A stretch of DNA of 64,000 nucleotides from Lentisphaera profundi (GTDB lineage Bacteria > Verrucomicrobiota > Lentisphaeria > Lentisphaerales > Lentisphaeraceae), in NCBI RefSeq assembly GCF_028728065.1, contig NZ_CP117811.1, forward strand, positions 1,054,001-1,118,000, written 5' to 3'. Under the pieces are notes generated by a model, which was not told where the DNA came from, made no database searches, and saw nothing but the letters and a program-made list of their open reading frames with translations. Positions 35,237-44,000 of the stretch are shown in pieces. Both the position numbers and the translations under genes were made by a program. Each line of letters opens with the position of its first letter. The first letter of the stretch is position 1.

Positions 35237-38200
35237 ATGCATCTAATTTCCCATACTCTATTGTTCTTAATTATTTCTCTTTCAAGTTTTGCTGATGATT
35301 GGCCTCAGTGGCGCGCAGACGCGGGTCATCGCGCTAGTGCTAAGGAAGCTTTACCTGCAGGTCTAAAGCCCGATTGGGCTTTGCAGTTTAATAAACGTCA
35401 GCAGGTATGGGATGATGCACTGAATTGGGACCTAATGACTTACGATCGTGCTTTCGAGCCAATAGCTAAGGATGGCCGACTCTATTTGGCTTTTAATGAT
35501 CGCGATAAAATTGTTGCTTATGATATCAAGAGTGGTAAACAGCTCTGGCAATTTTTTGCTGGAGGTCCAGTGCGTTTGGCCCCCGCAGCTTGGGGAGATA
35601 ATATTTATCTCGTTTCTGATGATGGTTACCTCTACTGCCTAGATGCGGCGAGTGGCGAGTTAAATTGGAAATTTCGTGGTGCACCTTCGGCCCGCAAAGC
35701 GCTAGGGAATAAGCGTGTAGTATCCGCTTGGCCGGCCCGTGGCGGTGTGGTAGTGAAAGATGGTCAGGTTTTTTTTACGGCGAGTATATGGCCTTTTATG
35801 GGGACTTATTTTTATTGCCTCGATGCTAAGAGTGGCAAGGTGATTTGGCTCAATGATGGTACGAGCTTCAACTACATTAAACAGCCGCACAACACCTTTG
35901 CCTTTGCCGGTATTGCACCCCAGGGAGTGCTGGCAGTCTCTGGTGACAAACTCGTTATTCCTGGAGGTCGTTCGATTCCAGCAGTTTATGATGCGAAGAG
36001 CGGAAAAGAACTCTTTTTTAATCACGCTGCAAGTAAGAAAGGCGTGGGCGGAAGCTCAGTTTTTGCCGATGATGAGTATTTCTATGTTCATACTCGCCTG
36101 CTCGGAGTTCGTGCTCATGATTTGAAAAAAGGCAAGGAAATTGCACTGTCTTTACAGGAACCAATTCTCGAGGGTGATACGCTCTATACATATTTCGATG
36201 GTCAGCTCCATTGCCTTGATCGCAAAAACTTTTTTGCGCCAAAAACTGGGGATCCGGGTTATAAAATAAGTTTCCCCGCGGTGAAGAAAATGCGCTATAT
36301 AAAGCTGCGTGGAACTGAGCTAAAGGATGGTTACTTTGGTATTGCCGATCTAAATATTATGATTGACGGTATTCCCATGGATAAGGCTCATTGGCATGAG
36401 AAATCGGTTAGCTCCAGCGAAGGAAGACAGAAAGTGGGCTATGCCTTCGACAAGAGCTCAAAAACTTACTGGCTGAGTAAAAAGGAAAAATCAGTTCCCG
36501 AGTTAAGCATATCTCTCGGTACTTGGTATGATTTTGATAATTTACATTTTCTGCCACCTACGGGAAAAAGGGACAAAGGAAAGCCTGAGGCGATTGAAGT
36601 CTATGTCTCGAATAACAAAAAGGACTGGAAGAAGGTTTTTGCTGGTGAACTGAATAAGAAGACCTGGGTAAAAGGGAAGGCCAAAAAATCGAAGAAATGG
36701 AGCGTGAAGCTGCCAGCCGTCAGCGATATGATAAAAACGGGAAATACAATTTATGCGGCTACGGCCGAGGGTATCTATGTGCTTGATTGTATTCAGCAAA
36801 AAGTAATCACTAAGTTAGCTACGCAAGACGAAATTGTGCGTCTAATAGCAGCTTCAGATCGACTCGTTGCAGTCAGTCTCGAGGGCAGAATTACGGTTTA
36901 CTCAAATCAAACAGCTAAGTTTCGCCAAGTCAAGAATAAGTTTGCATCAGTTAGGCCGGCAGCGCTTGCAGTGACACGCGCCACAAGTCTTGTTAAAATG
37001 GCGGCTGATGATAAGGCCTATGCAATGTTAGTTGGACCCTCTTCACTAGATGAAATCACGGCCTTGCTCAAAGCCTCTCAGATGCAGCTTTTGGTATTGG
37101 GGGTTCCTTTAGCTAAGCTGAATGATTGGCGAAGCCAGTTGGATGCGGCCGGACTCTATGGCAAACGGGTCAGTATCTTTTCTGAAAACCTCGATGAATT
37201 CAAAGCTCCTTCCTATATTTTTCAATTGATTGCGCTCGGCGCAAATTTCACAGATACCACTACTGAATGGAAAGCGCTGTGGAGCTCCTTACGCCCCTAT
37301 GGCGGAGTGCTCGCTTTGGGTAAGCATTCATCTAAAGCGGCACTGAAGTTACCTCAAGCTCAGTTGAAACAATACAAGGGCGAAAAGTTCGTGCTTAAGC
37401 AAGGAGCCTTACCTGGCAGTGCCGATTGGACTCATATGTACGGCGACATGGCTAATACAGTGAAATCCGACGATAAGTTGATTAAGCTGCCCTTGGGAGT
37501 GCTCTGGTTTGGTGGCAACTCGAACCTAGAAGTTTTACCGCGTCATGGACACGGTCCCCCAGAGCAGGTCGTAGGAGGACGCCTCGTGATAGAGGGCATG
37601 GATATGATCTCGGCGCGTGATGTTTATACCGGCCGACCTTTGTGGAAAAAGAAATTCAAGAACCTTGGAAACTACGGTGTTTACTTTGATAAGACTTATA
37701 AAGATACACCCCTAAGTACTGCGTATAATCAGGTGCATATTCCCGGTGCCGGTGGCCGCGGAACCAACTATGTTGCCTTAGCGGACAAAGTTTATGTACT
37801 CGAGGGTGATACCTGCCATATCATTGATGCCGCCACGGGGCGCGATCTCAAGGACGTACATATTCCAAAAAACGAGCAGGGTGATGAGCAGGCCTGGGCC
37901 TTCCTAGGTCTGGAGCAGGAATTTCTAATTGGAGGAACCGGCTTTGCGAATTATACCAAGAAGGCTCCAGTTAAAAAAATGAATTCTTGGGTTCAGAACG
38001 TTGATCTTTCGGGCTCCAATGGACTCGCAGTTTTTGATCGTCATAGTGGAGAAAAGCTATGGCAAGTGAAGGCGAATTATAGTTTTTTACACAACTGTAT
38101 TGTGGCGGGTGAGGGAAAGATTTATCTACTCGATCGCCTCCCTTCGACTTTCGAGTCAAAACTCAAACGTCGTGGAAAATCACTTCCTGATCAGTACCGT

Positions 38201-39292
38201 TTGCTCTGTCTAGATCTGAAAACGGGCAAGGAACTCTGGTCAAATACAGAAGGTATTTTTGGGACATGGCTCGGTTATTCCAAGCAGCACGACGTTCTTA
38301 TACAGGGAACATCCAAAGCAAGGGATCGTAGTAATATGGAGGCAGCCATGGGCATGGTCGCTTATCAGGGTGGAAATGGGAAGGTTTTGTGGCAGGATCT
38401 TAAACGCAAATATGCGGGACCGATGATGATTCATAATGAGACCATTATTACCAACGTCGAGGGTGGTAAACTTTCTGCAGGTGCTTACGATCTGAAGACT
38501 GGTAAGTCACGTCTAGTAAAGAATGCGGTCTCGGGTAAAATGGAACCTTGGAAATTTACGCGTACTTATGGTTGTAATACGGCAATTGCTTCTGAGAATT
38601 TACTTACTTTTCGCTCCGGTGCAGCCGGTTTTTACGACCTCACTACTTTCACTGGGACCGGTAATTTTGGGGGCTTTAAATCTAGTTGTACGTCTAATTT
38701 AGTGGTCGCAAATGGCGTGCTCAATGCACCGGATTATACTCGTACCTGTAGTTGCGCTTATCAGAATCAGACTTCACTTGGCATGGTACACATGCCCGAA
38801 CTCGATTATTGGGTGAAGTCACGACCAGGACTCGAACTCTCGAGTAATCAGCAGGTCGAGCAGTTGGGGATCAATTTTGGAGCACCAGGTGATCGCATGG
38901 ATGCCAAGGGTCTCTTCTGGGTGAATTACCCCTCCACAGATGAGAGCTCAACCAAGCTCTTCTCGATTGCAGGCGATAAACTTGCTTATCATCGCAGTGC
39001 CTCGCTCAGTGGTGGACTTAGTTGGGTGAAGAATAACTCGATTGAAGGATTGAATGAATTCAAGATTAAGCTCAGTGCCAAAAAGTATAAACTACGCCTT
39101 TATTTCCCCAAAGTGGAAGCTTCTACTTTTCACGTGGAAGTGAATGGCAAGCGCGTATTGGAGAATTTCAGTCCTTTCTCAAGTACTCAGTATAAGGAAT
39201 TTTCTATTGCAGGTGGCGAGACTAAAATCAAGCTCATCCCAGTTAAGGGAAGGACTCATATAAGTGGAATTTCTTTCCACGCAGGAGAATAA
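35237..39292 (+). CDS. Large exported PQQ-type beta-propeller protein with inserted discoidin-like domain
   Basis: 1351 residues with a signal peptide (cut near LSSFADDW). Residues ~20-330 hold PQQ/quinoprotein-like propeller repeats: WPQWRADAGHR, then blades ending in KSGKQLWQFFAGG, ASGELNWKF and KSGKVIWL. Residues ~350-480 resemble an F5/8 type C (discoidin) domain (MRYIKLRGTELKDGYFGIAD). Blades resume from ~500 to ~1230 (SGEKLWQVKA, TGKELWSNTEG), and the C terminus (~1270-1351) is a small beta-sandwich (YKLRLYFPKVEASTFHVEVN). Probably a secreted structural or binding protein and not a quinoprotein dehydrogenase, since no catalytic Asp/Cys-Cys motif was seen. Coupled to the anchored protein before it. 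Confidence 0.75.
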   Translation: MHLISHTLLFLIISLSSFADDWPQWRADAGHRASAKEALPAGLKPDWALQFNKRQQVWDDALNWDLMTYDRAFEPIAKDGRLYLAFNDRDKIVAYDIKSGKQLWQFFAGGPVRLAPAAWGDNIYLVSDDGYLYCLDAASGELNWKFRGAPSARKALGNKRVVSAWPARGGVVVKDGQVFFTASIWPFMGTYFYCLDAKSGKVIWLNDGTSFNYIKQPHNTFAFAGIAPQGVLAVSGDKLVIPGGRSIPAVYDAKSGKELFFNHAASKKGVGGSSVFADDEYFYVHTRLLGVRAHDLKKGKEIALSLQEPILEGDTLYTYFDGQLHCLDRKNFFAPKTGDPGYKISFPAVKKMRYIKLRGTELKDGYFGIADLNIMIDGIPMDKAHWHEKSVSSSEGRQKVGYAFDKSSKTYWLSKKEKSVPELSISLGTWYDFDNLHFLPPTGKRDKGKPEAIEVYVSNNKKDWKKVFAGELNKKTWVKGKAKKSKKWSVKLPAVSDMIKTGNTIYAATAEGIYVLDCIQQKVITKLATQDEIVRLIAASDRLVAVSLEGRITVYSNQTAKFRQVKNKFASVRPAALAVTRATSLVKMAADDKAYAMLVGPSSLDEITALLKASQMQLLVLGVPLAKLNDWRSQLDAAGLYGKRVSIFSENLDEFKAPSYIFQLIALGANFTDTTTEWKALWSSLRPYGGVLALGKHSSKAALKLPQAQLKQYKGEKFVLKQGALPGSADWTHMYGDMANTVKSDDKLIKLPLGVLWFGGNSNLEVLPRHGHGPPEQVVGGRLVIEGMDMISARDVYTGRPLWKKKFKNLGNYGVYFDKTYKDTPLSTAYNQVHIPGAGGRGTNYVALADKVYVLEGDTCHIIDAATGRDLKDVHIPKNEQGDEQAWAFLGLEQEFLIGGTGFANYTKKAPVKKMNSWVQNVDLSGSNGLAVFDRHSGEKLWQVKANYSFLHNCIVAGEGKIYLLDRLPSTFESKLKRRGKSLPDQYRLLCLDLKTGKELWSNTEGIFGTWLGYSKQHDVLIQGTSKARDRSNMEAAMGMVAYQGGNGKVLWQDLKRKYAGPMMIHNETIITNVEGGKLSAGAYDLKTGKSRLVKNAVSGKMEPWKFTRTYGCNTAIASENLLTFRSGAAGFYDLTTFTGTGNFGGFKSSCTSNLVVANGVLNAPDYTRTCSCAYQNQTSLGMVHMPELDYWVKSRPGLELSSNQQVEQLGINFGAPGDRMDAKGLFWVNYPSTDESSTKLFSIAGDKLAYHRSASLSGGLSWVKNNSIEGLNEFKIKLSAKKYKLRLYFPKVEASTFHVEVNGKRVLENFSPFSSTQYKEFSIAGGETKIKLIPVKGRTHISGISFHAGE

Positions 39293-39761
39293 GTACCCAC
39301 CTTAATCATCATAGAATAGTCTGAAGAACTCAGACCTCTGGGAGTCCAGTGATCTGAGGAGGGAAAGGACTATATTGTCGCCAAATTAATAGCATCGAAG
39401 ATGCGTCATTTTTTTAGCCTTGGGGGGAAGGTGAAGCCCACTCCCAAGGAATTGATTATTCATCATTAGATCATCGAAGATGGTCAATTGATTCGCCCTC
39501 GTCGAGGACGTAATTTATAATGTATTTGTCCACCTGGGGTTTCACCCTGGCTGAGTACATTCATCCACTTCGAGGGTGTGAAATCATACCCCTTTTTTTA
39601 GACATAATAATTTCATATCTCTAAGCTATTATTGTGACGATGAAGCCTAAACTAAAGGTCTGCCAGCGTTTTTATTGATATACATTATGGAGTGTTAAGA
39701 TGAAAAAATTCCTGTTGAAATCCATTATATTCACAGCTTTACGCTCAGGTATGTAAAATGA
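39293..39761. other. 469-bp gap with structured repeat text and no supported gene
   Basis: It holds CCTTGGGGG/CTCCCAAGG (about 39419-39450), CCTGGGGTTTCACCCTGG (about 39533-39550) and a terminator at 39574. The CCTGGG/TTTCACCC phrase followed by a short hairpin recalls dispersed structured repeats seen in several PVC and Bacteroidetes genomes, from memory. An 18-codon frame at 39700 (MKKFLLKSIIFTALRSGM) looks like a bare signal peptide and may be a gene remnant. Confidence 0.5.
39574..39599 (+). terminator. Rho-independent terminator
   Basis: GGGTGTGA (39574-39581) pairs with TCATACCC (39584-39591) over a 2-base loop, with one G-T pair, followed by seven T. It probably ends the transcript of the propeller gene about 280 bp upstream. 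Confidence 0.65.
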
Positions 39762-40811
39762 TTAAGCAGATTTATTTTTTCGATGAAGGCGTTTGAAGAA
39801 TTCGCCCGACTTGGAAAAATTGGGTCGATTGAGGGGATCAGGGTCCAACATGATTTTAAGGAAGGAAGGCAGTTTTTTATTGTCAAAAGTTTCGATGAAT
39901 TGAGCTCTTTCGATTTCAATTGCTAATGGATCTTTTTGCGTAAAAGGCGGCTTCCCAGTAAGGAAAGTAATGGCCAAAATGGCCAAAGAGTAAACGGAAC
40001 TCGCTTCGTCATGGTCTTTGCTTGAAATGAGCTCAGGAGCGAGGCTCGAGTTAGCGATAGTCGAATGAAGTCCAATACTAGAGAGGATAAGTTCTCTAAT
40101 GCTATAATCGGCTAATTTGACGGTGCCATCGAGTTCCAGCATAACATCTGAAGGTAGAAAGGCTCCAAAGCAACGTTTTTTCGCTAGGAAATGAGCAGTT
40201 TTACATACTTTATGGAGAATGAAAGCGACTTGATCTTTAGGTAGCTTTCCAAATTCGGCAAGGTAGTGATTCATTCTGTAAGGTGAATTTTCTCTTGAAA
40301 TATAGTAGGCGGAATCATCTTCAGTACAATGAAGGGGGGAAAGGAAATCCTTGATCTCAATTGAAGCGTAAAAAGTAAAGATGTCTTTGAGTTCTTCTAA
40401 AGGCGGAGCAGCATGGGTTTTTTCGTAAACAACGACATCACAATTGATATCAGCTTTTTTATTTTGAGCGCGAAAAATATTAATGAAGTCACTCTCATAA
40501 ATATGCTTATCATAAATAAATAAGTTTGTTTCAATAGGTACACGAAATTTTAGGTGGCAATGGGGACATTGAACTTTTTCAAATAGTTCCGTGATTTGGA
40601 ATGATGTACTAGCTTCACAATTAGAGCAGGTGATAAGACTTTGGTATTTTTGGACATTGCTTTGAATAGGATCTGCAAGCGCTACCTGACTAGAAAGAGT
40701 TCTATGATTTTGCGAGTTCTGTTTTGCTACAGATAGCAGATCTATATTTAGCCTTTGGTCTATTTCGGTGCCTGACAGTACTTGTACGTGTTCAGTCATT
40801 AAATCCAGCAT
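39762..40811 (-). CDS. Zinc-ribbon protein with degenerate kinase domain (pseudokinase)
   Basis: 349 residues. Residues ~60-90 form a zinc ribbon with two Cys pairs (CSNCEAS and CPHCHLKF). Residues ~115-345 follow the C-lobe outline of a Hanks-type kinase: LHKVCKTAHFLAKKRCFGAF, then PSDVMLELDGTVKLADYS where HRDLKPxN and DFG would be, SSLAPELIS in the APE position, ASSVYSLAILAITFLTGKPPF and a final DPDPLNRP. The catalytic HRD Asp and DFG motif are lost, and no ATP-binding Lys is clear. It is probably a binding or scaffold protein. The ATG at 40811 has AGAGAGAA upstream. It lies 177 bp downstream of the TonB operon on the same strand. Confidence 0.7.
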   Translation of the reverse strand: MLDLMTEHVQVLSGTEIDQRLNIDLLSVAKQNSQNHRTLSSQVALADPIQSNVQKYQSLITCSNCEASTSFQITELFEKVQCPHCHLKFRVPIETNLFIYDKHIYESDFINIFRAQNKKADINCDVVVYEKTHAAPPLEELKDIFTFYASIEIKDFLSPLHCTEDDSAYYISRENSPYRMNHYLAEFGKLPKDQVAFILHKVCKTAHFLAKKRCFGAFLPSDVMLELDGTVKLADYSIRELILSSIGLHSTIANSSLAPELISSKDHDEASSVYSLAILAITFLTGKPPFTQKDPLAIEIERAQFIETFDNKKLPSFLKIMLDPDPLNRPNFSKSGEFFKRLHRKNKSA

Positions 40812-40988
40812 AGCTAATCAATTCTCTCTAGTTTAAATAAGACGGCTAAGATAAAAAGGGAAGACGATAATACTATGCATAATTAGTTAAGATTGTGTGA
40901 GTCTTATAAGACTTGGGAATAAGTCATATTTTCAACTGAAGTCATGAGCTCTAGAAAGAGCCTATTTTCTAATAATTGAGAGGTTTTA

Positions 40989-42212
40989 TTATTTGGGGAT
41001 GCTTTGGAGGATGTGCTGAGCAAAGGCTTGGGAGTTTTTGTCGATATTAGAATCCAGTAGAGCTTGTGCATCAGCTTGTGCAAGGGACCACTTTTTTTGA
41101 ATGAGGTAGATTCGCGATCTCCGCATAAGAGAATTGAGGCGATAGTCATTGTGTTTAGCACTGCGAGTGTAGTATTCGATAGCAAGTTCGTAGTCTTTTA
41201 ATTGCTCGGCTAATTGCGCAATGGAAATGAGCGTAATGGCATTGTCGGCATTATATTTCAGGGCTTCTTGATAGAGTTTGAGAGCTTCTTCTTGTTTGCC
41301 TAAGTTCATTTTTACTTGTGCGTAGATTTGGTAATAGTTTTCTTTGTTTTCAAATTTGAGCTTATCGAGTTTAGCCAAGACGACTGCTGCTTGATCGTAT
41401 TTTTGTATACTCATGAGGGCGTAGGCTTGTTTGAGTGTGGCATCTGTTGCCATATCACCTTTTATTTGTGCATAGTGTTTGGCCGCAGCTATGTAGTTGC
41501 CTTGAGAGTAATAGAGGCTAGCCAAGTTCATTTTTTCTGAGTCACTTAGTTCAAAAAGTTGGTCAAATAAGACAAAGTTCATGAGGGCTTCTTCGCTTTT
41601 ATCGACTTGGTTGAGGCAAGAGATATAGCTGAGCCAAACATTGCGATTTTGAGGGTTTTTGTCGAGTATTTCGCGGGCAATGATGAGGGCATCGGCGTAG
41701 TTTTCTTGGTGCATGCGAATATCGAGAAAGTATTTATTGATTTCTTTATTTTCGGGATCAAAAAGACGGACATTTTCGAAGGCAAACCAAGCGGCTTGCC
41801 AATTTTCGAGGCTCATGTGAATATAGGCAATATTTTTCCATGTATTGAGGTCAGCGGCAGCTTGGCGAATGACTGCAGATAAATGTTTGAGTGCGAGGGT
41901 ATTGTTATTTTCTTGGAGGTATATATGGGCCAGAGCTTTATGGGCACGAGTGAATTCGGGGAGTTTTTTGATGGCAGTTAAAAAGCTAGAGATCGCCAAT
42001 TTTTGATTCTTTTGATCGAGGTAGAGGCTTCCCTGCAAGTAATCAAATACAGGGGAACGCGAGGGCTCCATTGCCTGAAGTTTATCGAGTGCTTTTTTTG
42101 GTTCTTTTGCGATCAGTTCAATGATGTCTTGGTACTGGCGACTTTGTTCGCGTGGGACACTGGGCTCAAGAGCCAAGAGGCTCAGACTGAAAAGGTAGAA
42201 TAGGTACTTCAT
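40989..42212 (-). CDS. Exported TPR-repeat protein of the TonB operon
   Basis: 407 residues with an N-terminal signal sequence (YLFYLFSLSLLALEP). At least eight tetratricopeptide repeats run from ~50 to ~400, for example ARAHKALAHIYLQENNNTLA (~95) and EEALKLYQEALKYNADNAIT (~310). Its ATG overlaps the tonB stop by one base (TAATG), the last of six coupled genes. TPR proteins occupy this place in the TtpC-type TonB clusters of Vibrio and Pseudomonas relatives, where they are thought to help couple or assemble the TonB complex in the periplasm. A direct role in cobalamin or iron uptake is inferred from context. Confidence 0.85.
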   Translation of the reverse strand: MKYLFYLFSLSLLALEPSVPREQSRQYQDIIELIAKEPKKALDKLQAMEPSRSPVFDYLQGSLYLDQKNQKLAISSFLTAIKKLPEFTRAHKALAHIYLQENNNTLALKHLSAVIRQAAADLNTWKNIAYIHMSLENWQAAWFAFENVRLFDPENKEINKYFLDIRMHQENYADALIIAREILDKNPQNRNVWLSYISCLNQVDKSEEALMNFVLFDQLFELSDSEKMNLASLYYSQGNYIAAAKHYAQIKGDMATDATLKQAYALMSIQKYDQAAVVLAKLDKLKFENKENYYQIYAQVKMNLGKQEEALKLYQEALKYNADNAITLISIAQLAEQLKDYELAIEYYTRSAKHNDYRLNSLMRRSRIYLIQKKWSLAQADAQALLDSNIDKNSQAFAQHILQSIPK

Positions 42213-42964
42213 TATTTTAACCTAAAATCATAATTAATAATTCTTTTTGAATTGACGGCACGGCCATTTTTGAGGGCTGTCTTGTAGTTTTCTGCGAGCA
42301 GGGCTTTGATGCAAGTTTTATCAAAAACCCCTCGATGTGGAGATTCCAAAATTTTGTAAGTGGAGACTTGTCCTTCTTTAGTGATCAGGACTTCAACGCT
42401 TAAAGTTCCGGTCAAGCCGCGTTGCATGGCCCGACGTGGGTAAGTGGGTTGAACAAATTTGAGGCGACGCGCTTGTTGATCGACTTCGGCTAATTCAAAG
42501 ACGCCGCTATAATCAAGGCTAGTTGAATTAGAGGGAGCCTGAGAAGCCGTGCTTTGAGCAGGGATAGGAGGGCTGATATCGAAGTCATGATTGAAGTCAT
42601 TTGTCAGGCTCATGGGGGTGAATTGAATATCGCTAGCAAATGAAATAGGAGCTAAATCCATCTTTATATTTAATGGTTTGATGGGCTCAATGGTGGGAGG
42701 CCTTGGTGTGGGAGTTTTAAGCTTTTTGAGTATTTTCTTTTTGGGAACGGACTGAGTTTTTTTAATAGCTTTTTTCTTTTTGACAAATTGCGGTATTTCT
42801 CTAACTTCAATGATTTTTTCAGGGGGGTTATTGGCTTTGTTCATGAAGGGGAGCAGGAGGAAGAATGCGGAACCAAATAAAATTGCGAACATACAATTTA
42901 CCCAGGCCATCTTATAGGAAGATTTGGAGCTTCGATAAATAAGGATTTCGCTATTGTTGGTCAT
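42212..42964 (-). CDS. TonB family energy transducer
   Basis: 250 residues. A single N-terminal transmembrane helix (~19-40) is followed by a basic, Lys/Pro-rich periplasmic linker (KKILKKLKTPTPRPPTIEP, ~80) and a C-terminal TonB domain (~165-250) with QPTYPRRAMQRGLTGTLSVE and a final YDFRLK. It spans the periplasm and passes proton-motive energy from ExbB/ExbD to outer-membrane receptors such as the one at 51765. The start overlaps the exbD stop by one base. TonB2-type length and linker. Confidence 0.9.
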   Translation of the reverse strand: MTNNSEILIYRSSKSSYKMAWVNCMFAILFGSAFFLLLPFMNKANNPPEKIIEVREIPQFVKKKKAIKKTQSVPKKKILKKLKTPTPRPPTIEPIKPLNIKMDLAPISFASDIQFTPMSLTNDFNHDFDISPPIPAQSTASQAPSNSTSLDYSGVFELAEVDQQARRLKFVQPTYPRRAMQRGLTGTLSVEVLITKEGQVSTYKILESPHRGVFDKTCIKALLAENYKTALKNGRAVNSKRIINYDFRLK

Positions 42965-43371
42965 TATTCAGACTCGGTAGCTAAACTAATTTTTTTAGCA
43001 CCTGCTAAGCGGCACTCATCCATGATGTCGGCTAAATCACCGACGTCGGCATCGACATCTGCCATAATGACCACCGCTTGATTTTTTGTTTTCATCTTTT
43101 TGGAGACATAGGAGCGCAGGCTATTGAAAGATATATCTCGTCCATCGGCTCTGAGTTTACCTGTTTCCGTTAGGGTGATCATAATATTTTGAGAAGCAAC
43201 TTTTCCTGCAGATTGTTGCGAGGGACGTTCGATATCCATGCCTTTATCTTTAGAAAAAACGGAAGTGACGATAAAGAAAATCAAGAGGATAAAGACCATG
43301 TCAATGAGGGGAGTCATATCGACATTTTGAGTGTCGTCATCCATTTTTAAACGTGAATAGAGTTTTCTCAT
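42964..43371 (-). CDS. exbD: ExbD/TolR biopolymer transport protein
   Basis: 135 residues, the normal ExbD size. The N-terminal cytoplasmic tail is followed by one transmembrane helix that contains the essential Asp (VDMTPLIDMVFILLIFFIVT, ~18-37) and a periplasmic domain. It forms the proton channel with the MotA/TolQ/ExbB proteins next to it. The start overlaps exbB by four bases (ATGA), and the stop overlaps the tonB start. Confidence 0.92.
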   Translation of the reverse strand: MRKLYSRLKMDDDTQNVDMTPLIDMVFILLIFFIVTSVFSKDKGMDIERPSQQSAGKVASQNIMITLTETGKLRADGRDISFNSLRSYVSKKMKTKNQAVVIMADVDADVGDLADIMDECRLAGAKKISLATESE

Positions 43372-44000
43372 GAGGCCAGGTCCTGGGGATTATTACCAAG
43401 TTTGGCGATGTGATAGATTAAGCGTTCGAGCTCGGTAGATAAGCGTAGGAATTTTCTTTTTAAATAAGCGGAAGCAAAAACGCCAGGCAGGGCAATGAGT
43501 AAGCCCAGTTGCGTAGTGAGCAAAGCTTTGGAAATACCTTGAGAAACAAGGGTGATGTCACCTGATTGACTGAGGGCGGCAAAAGTTTGAATCATACCTG
43601 CCACAGTACCCAGTAATCCTAGTAATGGAGCGGATTTGACGAGGGCATCGACAACGCCAAATTCTTTGTGGATGGCAGTGACTTCGCAAATACTTGCTTC
43701 TTCGTAGCGTTCTTGAAGGGTGATTTTACGATGATCTTTTGTGGCTAAGACATAGTTGATGATATGGGGGATGAGCCCACTTTTTTGACAGAGCCAAAGT
43801 CGAACTTCTTCTTTGCTTTTACCATCTAATAAGAGGTGAGTAATTTCATGACTCAAGTGACTCGTATTAAACCAGCTATGCTTGAGTTTTTGGTAAACGC
43901 GAAGCAGGTAGATCCATGAAATGACTGACAAAAACCAAAGTGCCAGAGAAAACCAACCGGCATCACTCCACATGTTAATGATTGTTTGCCAGTAGTTCAT
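43368..44000 (-). CDS. exbB: ExbB-type MotA/TolQ/ExbB proton channel protein
   Basis: 210 residues with three transmembrane helices: ~15-35, then the pair in the MotA/ExbB domain (APLLGLLGTVAGMIQTFAAL at ~118-137 and GLLIALPGVFASAYL at ~168). Paired with ExbD to energise TonB. It overlaps the upstream ExbB-like gene by one base and exbD by four. It is the standard short ExbB of the cluster, in contrast to the longer coiled-coil version before it. Confidence 0.9.
   Translation of the reverse strand: MNYWQTIINMWSDAGWFSLALWFLSVISWIYLLRVYQKLKHSWFNTSHLSHEITHLLLDGKSKEEVRLWLCQKSGLIPHIINYVLATKDHRKITLQERYEEASICEVTAIHKEFGVVDALVKSAPLLGLLGTVAGMIQTFAALSQSGDITLVSQGISKALLTTQLGLLIALPGVFASAYLKRKFLRLSTELERLIYHIAKLGNNPQDLAS

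Noticed and set aside
39700-39756. 18-residue peptide gene MKKFLLKSIIFTALRSGM
   Set aside because: It looks like a signal peptide with nothing after it, more likely a remnant than a gene. It is mentioned only in the gap entry.
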